Below, piece after piece: positions 1 to 8,476 of a stretch of DNA of 64,000 nucleotides. Position 1 is the first letter of the stretch, and each line of letters starts with the position of its first letter. This stretch comes from JAUIAI01 sp049680625 (GTDB lineage: Bacteria > Pseudomonadota > Gammaproteobacteria > Burkholderiales > Burkholderiaceae_E), in assembly GCA_049680625.1 (NCBI GenBank), contig JBAUID010000223.1, positions 10,862-74,861 of the forward strand, in the 5' to 3' direction. The notes under the pieces were generated by a model that was given only the letters and a program-made list of their open reading frames with translations, did not search any database and was not told the origin of the DNA. The position numbers and the translations under genes are program-made.

Positions 1-149
1 GTGATATTGATGCTTGATTCAAAGGCGGCTGGCACAACCGCCCGGTGTGCGGCTACATGGCGTAATTGGCGCATTGCCAGCCAAATTCGTAGCACGACTC
101 CGATAATGAGTGCAAAAACAAACAGATAAGTTAGCGTAGAGGCTTGCAT
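1..149 (-). CDS. M48 family membrane metallopeptidase, N-terminal fragment
   Basis: Reading leftward from an ATG at 149, the frame is open to the window edge and gives about 49 residues. They begin with a hydrophobic helix (residues 6-25) followed by RIWLAMRQLRHVAAHRAVVP. This resembles the N-terminus of Ste24/CaaX-like M48 peptidases, membrane proteases that often lie divergently from orn in Burkholderiales. The HEXXH zinc motif would lie outside the window, so the family call rests on the N-terminus and the neighbour only. Only 46 bases separate its start from that of orn. Confidence 0.6.
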   Translation of the reverse strand, partial: MQASTLTYLFVFALIIGVVLRIWLAMRQLRHVAAHRAVVPAAFESSINI

Positions 150-195
150 CGCGGGCTCTGTGAGAAAATCTCAGGTCGATCAATCGAGAGAAATT

Positions 196-774
196 ATGTC
201 ACAGCAAGCAGCACGGGACGCGAACAACCTTATCTGGCTTGACATGGAAATGACCGGGCTGAGCCCGTCCACCGACCGCATTATTGAAGTCGCTATCGTC
301 GTCACGGACGGCAGTCTGAACATTCTTGCTCAAAGTGACGCGATTGCGGTTCATCAGACTGATGAAGTCCTGGCTGGCATGGATAAATGGAATACCAGTA
401 CTCATGGCAAATCGGGGCTAACCCAGCGGGTCAGGGAGTCTGAATACGATGAAGCGCGAGCCGAAGCGGCGATGCTGAGCTTTGTCAGTGCCTGGTTGCC
501 AAAAGGGGTTTCGCCAATGTGCGGCAACTCGATTTGCCAGGATCGACGCTTCATGGCCAATTACATGCCCAAACTCGAAGAGTTTTTTCACTATCGCAAC
601 CTGGATGTCAGCACGTTAAAAGAGTTAGCCAAACGGTGGGCGCCCGAAGTTGCCAAAGGCTTTCAGAAACGCAGCGCTCATACGGCGCTGGCCGATATTA
701 TTGAATCGATTGAAGAGCTTCGGTACTACCGCGAAAAATTCATCACGGTGCCTAACCCTCAACTTGAACCTTAA
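196..774 (+). CDS. orn: Oligoribonuclease
   Basis: This is a 3'-5' exoribonuclease of the DEDDh family that degrades 2-5 nt RNAs and, in many bacteria, pGpG from c-di-GMP turnover. All five catalytic residues are visible: D16 and E18 in WLDMEMTGL, D116, H162 and D167 in HTALAD. The 192-aa length fits the family (about 180). I chose the ATG at 196 over an in-frame GTG at 160 because GAGAG (186-190) sits 5 nt upstream and the protein then begins just before the conserved NLIWLDMEMTG block. Its TAA lies within a palindromic TTAA that also supplies the stop of the convergent next gene. Confidence 0.96.
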   Translation: MSQQAARDANNLIWLDMEMTGLSPSTDRIIEVAIVVTDGSLNILAQSDAIAVHQTDEVLAGMDKWNTSTHGKSGLTQRVRESEYDEARAEAAMLSFVSAWLPKGVSPMCGNSICQDRRFMANYMPKLEEFFHYRNLDVSTLKELAKRWAPEVAKGFQKRSAHTALADIIESIEELRYYREKFITVPNPQLEP

Positions 775-2513
775 TCGTTGAGCTTGTAGAGACGAAATCG
801 CTCTTTACGGTTAGCGCGTCGCCGTCCTTCCCAGGTTAACGTCCATCCCGGTTCGTCACTCGCGGGACGCTGCGCCGTTGCGCCGTAGTCCTCGACCAGC
901 AGGAAGTCACAAGACTGATCATCACCGGCAAACTTCAGATTGGCAAAATAGGCGAACGATGCACGTTCTGCCATACCGACCGATCGCGCCTGTACGCATT
1001 GGCCGTCCGAAATATGGCGCTTGATATTCATCGCAACATGCCGGTAGGTATTGCGCTCGTTAAACACGGGCAGCCACAAAGTCATCAGTAAGAACCAGGC
1101 CAGGCACAATCCACCCGACGACAACACAACGGCTCGCCAGATAACCGGTGGGCGCCGGGAGATTCGCCACTGCACAAGTAACACCCAGGCCAGGCTGGCG
1201 GCTAGCGCGAGAATCAGGTCGAGTTTGCTCCACTGCGGTAGAAATCCAGGTACTAATCGGTCAACGCTGTATGCCATTCGCGGCGGCCAGCCGCTGAGGT
1301 AGGCGATCCAGTAAGCCCAGATGGTGAAGCCAAACAGCGAGAAGAACATAACCGCGAACCAGTCGATCAAGTTCACGACTCCCCGTTTCAAGGTTGGCAA
1401 CCCGGCTGTGGCGAGTAAGGCAATGGGCAAGGTCACCGGTAAAAGCCATTGTTCGCCGGGCTGGGTTGCGCACAATGTTAACAACATCAAAGACCCGGCG
1501 AGGATGAGCGGTAAGGCAATTGCCGGCTGCTCTAGTCGGCCTCGCCAGCGATACAGGGCCCAAATCGCCAATGGCCAGGCTGGCCAGAAGAACCAGGGCA
1601 TGTACCGCAGCGCCCAACTCACCGATTTGGCGTCTGGCAAACCGATGCTGGACGTATTCCATTGCAACCAGTTGGCCAGGTGGCTCAGCGATTGTTCGGT
1701 ATTCATCAACCACAATGTCACCGGCCATATGGCCGAGCCAATCAGGGCGACTGATACGCCGATTCTCAAGTTCTGCAATGCGACAAGCCGAAACTGCTGA
1801 CTGAGGGCGGGCAGGCACAGCCAGGTCAGGAGCAGGGCGCCTGCGGTTGGCAGGCCGCCCGTGGCGCTTGTTGCTGCAATGGCCAGACCCGCGATCCAAC
1901 TGCCGCGAGTTGGATATTCCAGGGAACGCGCAGCCCCATACATGAAGCCAGCGATCCAGGTGACCTGGGCAGCGGTGGCTGTTGTTTCATGCATGCGCGT
2001 GATCAGTCCGAAGATTGCAAGCGTAATTAGCAGGCTCGAATCGGCCAGCGCGCGCGCAAAATCTGTCGGGGAGGCGCTGGCCCCGATGGGATCTGCCGGC
2101 ATAAAGCCCGGGCGTCGCGCCAGCAAATACATGCTGCGCCAGACAAAGGCCAGCAGTAACGCGAGCCCAAGTGCTGCTGCTATACGCATTGCCAAATGCG
2201 GGGTAATACTGAGTGCGGGGTGGATAGTGGCGACAATATTGGAAAGGGCAACAGCGGCGCGCGCGAACAAAGCAGACAACGCGTATGGCAGTGGGCCATC
2301 TTCGTATACCGCAGCGCCGGCTACATTGGGCATTAGCCAGTCGGTTAGTCTGCCACTGAACATCGTGTAGCCCAGGCCAAAGCCAGTGGCATCAGCGGTG
2401 CGCCATGGGTCGCGTCCGACGAAACCGGGGACGACGTACAAAACGCATAACAACAGCAAGCCCCATCGCGGCAGTTTACGCGCCTGGGTGGCGGTGACGA
2501 TAAATGGGCGCAT
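771..2513 (-). CDS. ArnT/PMT-like membrane glycosyltransferase
   Basis: The 580-residue protein has about ten or more hydrophobic helices and a soluble C-terminal part of roughly 90 residues. It begins with a basic stretch and a first helix (residues 16-32) followed by the loop GRDPWRTADATGF. An acidic loop after helix 1 is typical of GT-C transferases such as ArnT and PMT, which use polyprenyl-phosphate sugars. This supports a role in transferring a sugar to lipid A, another glycan or protein outside the membrane, but the acceptor cannot be read. It is convergent with orn, the stops overlapping by 4 bp. No strong ribosome site precedes the ATG at 2513. Confidence 0.7.
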   Translation of the reverse strand: MRPFIVTATQARKLPRWGLLLLCVLYVVPGFVGRDPWRTADATGFGLGYTMFSGRLTDWLMPNVAGAAVYEDGPLPYALSALFARAAVALSNIVATIHPALSITPHLAMRIAAALGLALLLAFVWRSMYLLARRPGFMPADPIGASASPTDFARALADSSLLITLAIFGLITRMHETTATAAQVTWIAGFMYGAARSLEYPTRGSWIAGLAIAATSATGGLPTAGALLLTWLCLPALSQQFRLVALQNLRIGVSVALIGSAIWPVTLWLMNTEQSLSHLANWLQWNTSSIGLPDAKSVSWALRYMPWFFWPAWPLAIWALYRWRGRLEQPAIALPLILAGSLMLLTLCATQPGEQWLLPVTLPIALLATAGLPTLKRGVVNLIDWFAVMFFSLFGFTIWAYWIAYLSGWPPRMAYSVDRLVPGFLPQWSKLDLILALAASLAWVLLVQWRISRRPPVIWRAVVLSSGGLCLAWFLLMTLWLPVFNERNTYRHVAMNIKRHISDGQCVQARSVGMAERASFAYFANLKFAGDDQSCDFLLVEDYGATAQRPASDEPGWTLTWEGRRRANRKERFRLYKLND

Positions 2514-2849
2514 GAGTTGTCAGATTGGTGTTTGTGGGCTAACCAACCGGGTTAGGGACAACAGGGATCGTCCACAATTTTGTCGTGATAATGAAATTTG
2601 CCGGAACAGCAACTTATCGCAACAATCAAAAAACGCGGCTGAGCGAAAGTATCGCAGAGTCGCGTTCCTGGGTTGCGCGGTAAGCTTGTGCGGATTCGAC
2701 GAAATATCGACACATCCGAGACATCTGAGACTGCTCACGACACCCTGCGGATCGAGTGTGTCGTGAGAATTGTCAGGGGTCGTGAGGCAAGGGCCCGAGT
2801 GTCATCGACCCAGCGCCACCGAGAAATACGGGGCACTGACGGGCCGAGG
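2514..2849. other. Gene-free interval with a 10-bp inverted repeat
   Basis: No convincing gene lies between the glycosyltransferase start and the end of rpmE2. It should hold the glycosyltransferase promoter and the end of the rho-rpmE2 transcript, both reading leftward. A perfect 10-bp inverted repeat (2734-2743 with 2758-2767, CTCACGACAC and its complement) encloses a 14-nt loop. No T-run follows on either strand, so it is not a canonical intrinsic terminator. It could be an operator or a stabilising 3' hairpin. Confidence 0.5.
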
Positions 2850-3158
2850 TCAGGCTTTCTTTTCTGACGCTTCTGACGCTTCCTGGGCTTTGGCTGCCGC
2901 TGATTTGCCACCGCCACGGCGACCAAATTTTTGGCGGAATTTCTCAACCTGACCGGTTTCTCGAACCTGCTGCTGGGCACCAGTGTAAAAAGGGTGCGAT
3001 TCAGACGTCGTTTCGAGCTTGACCAGTGGGTATTCTTTGCCGTCGTCCCATGTTGTTGTCTCACGGGAGTTGACGGTTGAGCGGGTAATAAAGCGGCTGC
3101 CGTTGGTCATGTCCTGGAACACAACTTCACGATAATCTGGGTGAATTTCTGGTTTCAT
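2850..3158 (-). CDS. rpmE2: 50S ribosomal protein L31, type B
   Basis: The protein starts MKPEIHPDYREVVFQD and lacks the CxxC zinc-binding cysteines of ordinary L31, which defines the zinc-independent (YkgM-like) type. At 102 aa it is slightly longer than the usual 80-90 because of an Ala/Lys/Glu-rich tail after residue 80. In many bacteria this paralogue is a Zur-regulated back-up, but here it lies 85 bp downstream of rho in the same direction. That is the Burkholderiales arrangement, in which it may be the only L31. No second L31 gene occurs in the window. Confidence 0.94.
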   Translation of the reverse strand: MKPEIHPDYREVVFQDMTNGSRFITRSTVNSRETTTWDDGKEYPLVKLETTSESHPFYTGAQQQVRETGQVEKFRQKFGRRGGGKSAAAKAQEASEASEKKA

Positions 3159-3243
3159 AATGTGGTAGAACCTGTTGAGCTTAGCCGGCGATTGTATCGG
3201 TTGTCGGCATATGGGACAAGCAACGTCAGCGTGATTGTGAGGT

Positions 3244-4509
3244 TTAGCGGCTACCTCGATTCATCATGTCAAAAAATTCGTTGTTGTCTTTAGTCTGGCG
3301 CATCTTGTCCAGCATAAATTCCATTGCCTGAACTTCATCCATATCGTGCAGAAGTTTCCGCAATATCCAGATCTTGTGCAATTTGTCAGGTTGAATCAGC
3401 AGCTCTTCACGGCGGGTGCCTGAGCGATTAATGTCGATTGCCGGGTAGACCCGTTTTTCCATCATACGACGATTCAGGTGGATCTCCATGTTGCCGGTAC
3501 CTTTGAATTCTTCGTAGATCACTTCATCCATGCGGCTGCCGGTGTCGACCAGGGCGGTTGCAATAATGGTCAGTGAACCACCTTCTTCAAGATTACGGGC
3601 CGCACCAAAAAAGCGCTTTGGACGCTGTAAGGCGTTGGCGTCGACACCACCGGTCAGTACTTTGCCGGATGCTGGCACCACGGTATTGTAGGCGCGGGCA
3701 AGTCGGGTAATCGAGTCAAGCAAAATGACAACATCTTTTTTGTGTTCGACCAGCCGCTTGGCTTTTTCGATCACCATTTCGGCCACCTGTACGTGACGAG
3801 TGGCCGGCTCATCAAATGTTGATGACACCACTTCGCCGCGTACCGAGCGCTGCATTTCGGTCACCTCTTCAGGGCGTTCATCGATCAGCAGCACAATCAG
3901 CGACACATCCGGTGCGTTAGCGGTAATGGCATGTGCAATGTGTTGAAGCATCACGGTTTTGCCCGATTTTGGCGGGGCAACGATCAGACCGCGTTGACCT
4001 TTTCCAATCGGCGCAATCATGTCGCAAATGCGCCCGGTGATGTTCTCTTCCGCTTTAATGTCGCGTTCCAGCGGGATCACTTCATTTGGATGCAGCGGCG
4101 TCATATTGACGAACAAAAGCTTACGCTTGCTCTTGTCAGGTGTTTCGTCGTTGATTTTGTCGACTTTTACCAGCGCGAAATAACGTTCTCCTTCCTTCGG
4201 TGTCCGTACCTCACCTTCAACAGAGTCACCGGTATGCAGGTTGAATCGGCGAATCTGTGACGGTGAGATATAAATATCGTCGGGACTGGCCAGGTACGAA
4301 GTCTCGGGGGAGCGCAGGAAACCGAAGCCGTCCGGCAAAATTTCGAGTACACCGTCTCCGAATATCGACTCGCCACCTTTCGCCTGGCGTTTTAGGATCG
4401 CAAACATGAGTTCTTGTTTGCGCATGCGATTGGCGTTTTCAATTTCGAGTTCGTCCGCCATCTCGATGAGCTCTGACACGTGTTGTGCCTTGAGTTCAGA
4501 TAAATGCAT
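3244..4509 (-). CDS. rho: Transcription termination factor Rho
   Basis: This is a hexameric RNA-dependent ATPase that terminates transcription. The 421 aa match the family length. Visible parts are the N-terminal helical domain (MHLSELKAQHVSELIEMADE), the cold-shock-like RNA-binding region (GFGFLRSPETSYL near residue 60), the Walker A motif APPKSGKT with K184, the LIDERPEE box, the VILLDSITRLARAYN Walker B, and the Q/R loop segments. The canonical second alanine of the P-loop (PPKAGKT) is serine here. The gene lies between trxA and rpmE2 in the usual trxA-rho order, 375 bp behind trxA, leaving room for a long leader. Confidence 0.98.
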   Translation of the reverse strand: MHLSELKAQHVSELIEMADELEIENANRMRKQELMFAILKRQAKGGESIFGDGVLEILPDGFGFLRSPETSYLASPDDIYISPSQIRRFNLHTGDSVEGEVRTPKEGERYFALVKVDKINDETPDKSKRKLLFVNMTPLHPNEVIPLERDIKAEENITGRICDMIAPIGKGQRGLIVAPPKSGKTVMLQHIAHAITANAPDVSLIVLLIDERPEEVTEMQRSVRGEVVSSTFDEPATRHVQVAEMVIEKAKRLVEHKKDVVILLDSITRLARAYNTVVPASGKVLTGGVDANALQRPKRFFGAARNLEEGGSLTIIATALVDTGSRMDEVIYEEFKGTGNMEIHLNRRMMEKRVYPAIDINRSGTRREELLIQPDKLHKIWILRKLLHDMDEVQAMEFMLDKMRQTKDNNEFFDMMNRGSR

Positions 4510-4803
4510 GATGAATGCTTGATCCTGCCAGTGAGCCTGGCCAAAGGGTAGGGAAGAAGACGTTCCGAGAACTATTCGCAGTACTAACCGAACTAAAAAA
4601 AACAGGCTTCAGATCAGAAATTCAGACCAGTAGTCAGATCAGCAATGCAATGTTGGTGATGTCGGGATTCGTCTCAGATGGGCCGGTGGGGTTTAGCCCC
4701 GCAATTCTTTTCCGGCAGCGTGCAGTACAGATTGACAGCACAGGCGGCGAGATTACCCCGAAAAGGCATGGGTGTCCAGAGCGGCTCTTCGCCAGTAAGA
4801 ATT

Positions 4804-4830
4804 ACGCAACAGACGCAACAGACGCAACAG
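4804..4830. repeat. Three tandem copies of a 9-mer (ACGCAACAG)
   Basis: The 9-mer ACGCAACAG occurs three times without interruption in the trxA-rho gap. Its third copy abuts the left arm of the GGCGCCACC inverted repeat (4830). The repeat is in non-coding DNA and its role is unknown. Slippage-generated length variation is possible. Confidence 0.85.
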
Positions 4831-4877
4831 GCGCCACCACTTTCGCCCCGGGGGTCGGGAACGAGGTAGGTGGCGCC
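4830..4877 (-). terminator. trxA: Possible trxA 3' hairpin
   Basis: GGCGCCACC (4830-4838) and its exact complement GGTGGCGCC (4869-4877) form a 9-bp stem with a 30-nt loop, starting 8 bp after the trxA stop. The following minus-strand sequence is repeated CTGTTGCGT rather than a clean T-run, so termination may be weak or Rho-dependent. Confidence 0.4.
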
Positions 4878-4884
4878 GGAGCGT

Positions 4885-5205
4885 TTATAAATGGTTGTCG
4901 AGGAACAGCGTCAGTTGCGACTTAGACAAGGCGCCGACCTTGGTGTCAACCAGTTGCCCGTTTTTGAACAGCATCAGGGTCGGGATGCCCCGAATACCGT
5001 ACTTCGCCGGGGTGGCCTGATTTTCGTCAACATTGACCTTGGCAATGCTGACCCGGTCGCCATAGTCGGTGGCAACTTCGTCAAGAATAGGGGCAATCAT
5101 TTTGCACGGGCCGCACCACTCTGCCCAATAGTCGACCAGGACGAGTTTGTCGGATTTCAGGACGTCGTCTTCAAAGGTCGAGTCGGTAACTTGCTTAATG
5201 CTCAT
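4885..5205 (-). CDS. trxA: Thioredoxin 1
   Basis: This small cytoplasmic disulfide reductase has 106 aa, close to E. coli TrxA (109). The redox motif WCGPCK uses C31 and C34. The buried Asp-like region (VDYWAEW) and the cis-proline loop GIRGIPT are present. GGAG lies 8 nt before the ATG at 5205. It is transcribed leftward toward rho, and its promoter must lie in 5206-5340, shared divergently with the SRP RNA gene. Confidence 0.98.
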   Translation of the reverse strand: MSIKQVTDSTFEDDVLKSDKLVLVDYWAEWCGPCKMIAPILDEVATDYGDRVSIAKVNVDENQATPAKYGIRGIPTLMLFKNGQLVDTKVGALSKSQLTLFLDNHL

Positions 5206-5328
5206 GGATTCGGCTCCAGGCGGTTAGTAATCGGAAGAAAAAGATCGGGAAATGTTGATCAGGGCAGCTAAAAACAGCCGTGAAGTGAATGAATTGATGA
5301 TCTGAAGTATTACATAAGGTCTGACTGT

Positions 5329-5334
5329 TAGAAT
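5329..5334 (+). promoter_or_regulatory. ffs: Likely -10 element of the SRP RNA gene
   Basis: TAGAAT is centred about 9 bp before the predicted RNA 5' end at 5341. No good -35 match is seen at the normal distance, so only the -10 is proposed. Confidence 0.4.
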
Positions 5335-5340
5335 TCAAGC

Positions 5341-5440
5341 GGGCGGGCCCCTTCGCATTGTCACTTGACCAACCTGGTCAGGTCCGGAAGGAAGCAGCCA
5401 CAGTCATTGTCGGCAAGTGCCGGAGCAAAGGCTCGCCCAC
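5341..5440 (+). ncRNA. ffs: Signal recognition particle 4.5S RNA
   Basis: The diagnostic apical segment GGTCAGGTCCGGAAGGAAGC is followed by AGCC, as in bacterial small SRP RNA, which binds Ffh and the SRP receptor. The ends pair fully: GGGCGGGCC (5341-5349) with GGCTCGCCC (5430-5438), allowing one G-U, which fixes the boundaries. It is about 100 nt long and lies 59 bp upstream of dnaX, a common neighbourhood in proteobacteria. Confidence 0.96.
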
Positions 5441-5499
5441 CCCCCGGCTGATAATCGCCGGCCGTTAACCAGCAGGCTCAGCAGGCCAATACAGCAGCT

Positions 5500-7509
5500 A
5501 TGTCCCATCAGGTTCTTGCGCGCAAATGGCGTCCCCGGGCATTTGATGCCCTTGTGGGCCAGGACCATGTCGTACGTGCCCTGTCACATGCGCTCGAGAC
5601 CGGGCGATTACACCATGCCTATTTGTTTACCGGCACCCGCGGGGTCGGTAAAACTACGGTTGCCCGTATTCTCGCCAAAGCGGTGAATTGTGAGCGGGGG
5701 ATGTCCCCGACGCCGTGCGGTCAATGCAGTGCGTGTACACAAATCGATGGTGGTGGCTTCATCGACTATCTGGAACTCGACGCAGCATCGAATCGTGGCG
5801 TCGATGAAATGGTTCATATCCTGGACAATGCCGTATATGCGCCGACGGCGGGGCGCTACAAGGTCTACGTGATTGACGAAGTGCACATGCTGACCGCGCA
5901 CGCGTTTAATGCCATGCTCAAGACGCTTGAAGAGCCGCCGCCCCATATGTTGTTTATCCTGGCGACCACTGACCCGCAGAAGGTGCCGGTTACGGTGTTG
6001 TCACGTTGCATGCAATTCAACCTGCGAAATATGAAGCCGCGGGATATTGCCGATCATCTGGGCGACGTATTGACAGGTGAACAAATTACTTTTGAAGCGC
6101 CCGCTCTTGAGCTAATTGGCCGCGCGGCGGCTGGCAGCATGCGCGACGCGCTGTCACTTACCGATCAGGCAATTGCTGCCGGTTCCGGTGTTGTTGGCCA
6201 AGCCCAGGTTCGCGAAATGCTGGGCATGATTGATTCAGAATTTGTTGGCCGTGTGTTGTCCGCGCTGTCTGTATCGGATGGGCCGGCGCTGGTGGCGATC
6301 GCCGATGAACTGGCCGATACCCCGGAGACCGGGGCGCGGCTACTGTCAGATCTCGCTACCGAACTGGCGGATATGGCAGCCGGGTTAAACAGCAACGCCG
6401 GCAACGATAAAGTTGCTGATATTGCCGACGGCACCACGGTCACTGCCGACCGTCCGGATTTTGATGCGGCTGCCATACAAGTGTTTTACCAGATTGCAAT
6501 TTACGGTTTGCGTGACCTGCCACTGGCACCGGACTCGCGTTCCGGTCTGGTAATGGCCTTACTAAGAATGCTGGCATTTGCCGGCGCTGCGGACACAGCG
6601 TCTGGCGCACCGCCGGCACCACCGTCTCCGGCCGTGCCGAACAAAAAGGCCAGTGGGGCCGCGGCGGCTCGCGCAGCCCTGGCGGGCAAGCAGGCGATCA
6701 ATGGTGCGACCATGGTGCAACCCTCGACGCAGCCGTCAACGCAACCATCAGTGACTCCAAAATCCGCGCCGTCGGCTGGCGATCCGGCGTCACTAGTGCA
6801 ATCGGCGATCACTGGCAGTCGGGCCGAACGGCCGCGTACTGCGATGGAGAAACTCGTCGCCGGTGAGCGACCAGTCCGGCGCCGTCCGGATCCACTAGAG
6901 GCAGCCGGCACTGATCCAGCCGGCACAACAGCCCCCCCCGGCATGCCAGGCGAGGTTGATATGCCACCGGCGCCACCAGACGACGATACGATGATGAATC
7001 CAGCTACCGCGGCTACCCGAAAGCAGCTTTCGCCGGGGTTGGCGAGCTCATCGGAGCGAGTGAGGCACTCTGGCACTGCGCAGCCTGTCTTGCTGCACCT
7101 GCCTGGGTTTGAAGGTGATTGGCCGACACTGGCGCGGCGGATTGGGCTCAATGGCCGTCCCGGGCAATTCCTGATGCAAAGCCAGCTTGAACGGGTTGAT
7201 GGCAGGCAACTGTTTCTGAGAGTGCCGGTGGAACAGCTTGCAGAGCAAAAGCTGGTCGATCGGGTAAGTGAAGCCCTGGCTGAGCATATTCCGGGGGTGA
7301 AAATTTCGGTGCAAGTGGGCCGGATAGATGGTGAGACAGCAGCGGTAGAAATAGCGATGGAACGCGAGGAACAATTAATCCAGGCACGCGAACGACTAGA
7401 AGCGGACCCATTTGTCAAAACGCTGATTAACGATTTTGACGCAATTATCATTCCCGAGTCGGTTCGGGCTATTGATGCTGCGTCTTTAAACCATGGGGAA
7501 AACACATGA
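5500..7509 (+). CDS. dnaX: DNA polymerase III tau (and possibly gamma) subunit
   Basis: This is the clamp-loader ATPase that couples replicases at the fork. Residues 45-52 are the Walker A (GTRGVGKT). C64, C73, C76 and C79 form the zinc module, and FILATTDPQKVPVTVLSRC holds sensor 1 and the arginine-finger SRC. Domains I-III span about 1-370. A Pro/Ala/Thr-rich linker (about 370-520) leads to a C-terminal part resembling tau domain V (LPGFEGDWPTLARRIGLNG onward). The length of 669 aa is normal for full-length tau. A C AAA AAG stretch lies at the start of the linker, but I do not call frameshifting. The gene overlaps ybaB by 4 bp. Confidence 0.97.
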   Translation: MSHQVLARKWRPRAFDALVGQDHVVRALSHALETGRLHHAYLFTGTRGVGKTTVARILAKAVNCERGMSPTPCGQCSACTQIDGGGFIDYLELDAASNRGVDEMVHILDNAVYAPTAGRYKVYVIDEVHMLTAHAFNAMLKTLEEPPPHMLFILATTDPQKVPVTVLSRCMQFNLRNMKPRDIADHLGDVLTGEQITFEAPALELIGRAAAGSMRDALSLTDQAIAAGSGVVGQAQVREMLGMIDSEFVGRVLSALSVSDGPALVAIADELADTPETGARLLSDLATELADMAAGLNSNAGNDKVADIADGTTVTADRPDFDAAAIQVFYQIAIYGLRDLPLAPDSRSGLVMALLRMLAFAGAADTASGAPPAPPSPAVPNKKASGAAAARAALAGKQAINGATMVQPSTQPSTQPSVTPKSAPSAGDPASLVQSAITGSRAERPRTAMEKLVAGERPVRRRPDPLEAAGTDPAGTTAPPGMPGEVDMPPAPPDDDTMMNPATAATRKQLSPGLASSSERVRHSGTAQPVLLHLPGFEGDWPTLARRIGLNGRPGQFLMQSQLERVDGRQLFLRVPVEQLAEQKLVDRVSEALAEHIPGVKISVQVGRIDGETAAVEIAMEREEQLIQARERLEADPFVKTLINDFDAIIIPESVRAIDAASLNHGENT

Positions 7510-7832
7510 TGAAAAACCAACTCGCCGGGCTCATGAAGCAGGCGCAGGCGATGCAGGACAACATGGCTAAAATGCAGGAGCAGCTGGCCAATGTTGAAGT
7601 AGAAGGTGAGTCGGGCGCCGGAATGGTCAAGGCCACCGTTACCTGTCGAAATGAAGTGCGCAAACTGAGCATCGATCCAAGCCTGCTCGAGGACGATCCG
7701 GATTTGCTTGAAGACCTGGTGGTTGCTGCTATTAATGATGCCTTGCGTAAGGCTGAAACGGCGTCCCAGGAAAAAATGGGTTCGTTAACCGCCGGGATGG
7801 GATTGCCGCCCGGATTCAAAATGCCATTTTGA
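7506..7832 (+). CDS. ybaB: YbaB/EbfC nucleoid-associated protein
   Basis: This small dimeric DNA-binding protein has 108 aa. It carries the family signature ESGAGMVKATVTC in the middle, IDPSLLEDDP, and the terminal LPPGFKMPF. The N-terminal part is a Met/Gln-rich helix (LMKQAQAMQDNMAKMQEQ). The ATG overlaps the dnaX stop as ATGA, so translation is probably coupled. A second ATG follows at once (7509), and either may be used. recR starts 29 bp downstream, completing the conserved dnaX-ybaB-recR unit. Confidence 0.96.
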   Translation: MMKNQLAGLMKQAQAMQDNMAKMQEQLANVEVEGESGAGMVKATVTCRNEVRKLSIDPSLLEDDPDLLEDLVVAAINDALRKAETASQEKMGSLTAGMGLPPGFKMPF

Positions 7833-7861
7833 ATCCGCGCTTTAATTCCAATTAAACAAAC

Positions 7862-8467
7862 ATGTCCTCACGACATCCGGCTCCGCTGGAAAATCTCGTC
7901 AACGCGCTGCGCCGCCTACCAGGCGTTGGTGCGCGTTCGGCACAACGCTACGCTTATTACTTGTTGCAGCGTGATCGCGAGGGTGCGCAATTGATCAGCG
8001 ACGCATTGGCAGGCGCGATCGAGCGAATCAGGCATTGCGAGCGTTGTAATACGTTTACCGAAGCCGAAATTTGTGAAACCTGCGCATCGACGCGTCGAAA
8101 TCAGAGTTTGCTTTGTGTTGTCGAGAATCCGGGCGACCAATTAATGGTTGAACAAACCATGGCATTTGATGGTTTGTACTTCGTACTGATGGGCCGCTTG
8201 TCACCTATTGATGGAATTGGCCCAGGTGATATCGCTCTGACTCGCCTGATCGAAAGGGCTGACGATGGTGTGGTTACTGAAGTAGTTCTGGCTACAAACT
8301 TTACCCAGGAAGGCGAGGCTACCGCACATTACATTTCCGAGCTACTCAAAGCTCGTGGTATTGCCGTTACCCGGCTAGCCAGTGGCGTCCCGGTGGGCAG
8401 TGAACTTGAATACGTGGACGCCAGCACAATTGCGCAGGCAATTCGTGGGCGTCGGGCATCAGAATGA
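7862..8467 (+). CDS. recR: Recombination mediator RecR
   Basis: RecR works with RecO and RecF to load RecA on gapped DNA. Residues 10-30 contain the helix-hairpin-helix (RRLPGVGARSAQRYA). C59, C62, C71 and C74 form the zinc finger, and the Toprim domain follows (CVVENPGDQLMVEQT onward). The C-terminal Walker-B-like part includes GVPVGSELEYVD. At 201 aa it equals the E. coli length. It belongs to the dnaX-ybaB-recR operon, and a CoA-transferase gene follows after only 9 bp. Confidence 0.98.
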   Translation: MSSRHPAPLENLVNALRRLPGVGARSAQRYAYYLLQRDREGAQLISDALAGAIERIRHCERCNTFTEAEICETCASTRRNQSLLCVVENPGDQLMVEQTMAFDGLYFVLMGRLSPIDGIGPGDIALTRLIERADDGVVTEVVLATNFTQEGEATAHYISELLKARGIAVTRLASGVPVGSELEYVDASTIAQAIRGRRASE

Positions 8468-8476
8468 AGCAGGTGA

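Larger units (their letters stand above)
4510..4884. other. trxA-rho intergenic region (rho leader)
   Basis: These 375 bp hold no gene I can support. On the minus strand the interval is the trxA 3' end and the rho leader. Two structures stand out: a 9-bp inverted repeat right after trxA (4830-4838 with 4869-4877), and next to it three tandem copies of the 9-mer ACGCAACAG (plus-strand 4804-4830). Rho genes elsewhere are autoregulated by attenuation in a long leader, so this length is consistent with that. No C-rich rut-like stretch is obvious on the transcribed strand. Confidence 0.5.

Noticed and set aside
6630..6645. C AAA AAG in dnaX as a programmed -1 frameshift site for gamma
   Set aside because: The heptamer lacks the A AAA AAG form needed for dual slippage, and the -1 frame stays open for about 70 codons with no early stop. 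The position near the linker start is suggestive only.
6501..7520. 339-codon minus-strand open frame opposite dnaX
   Set aside because: Its product is a Ser/Ala/Gly/Arg-rich composition typical of an antisense shadow of a Pro/Ala-rich linker, and dnaX is well supported on the plus strand.
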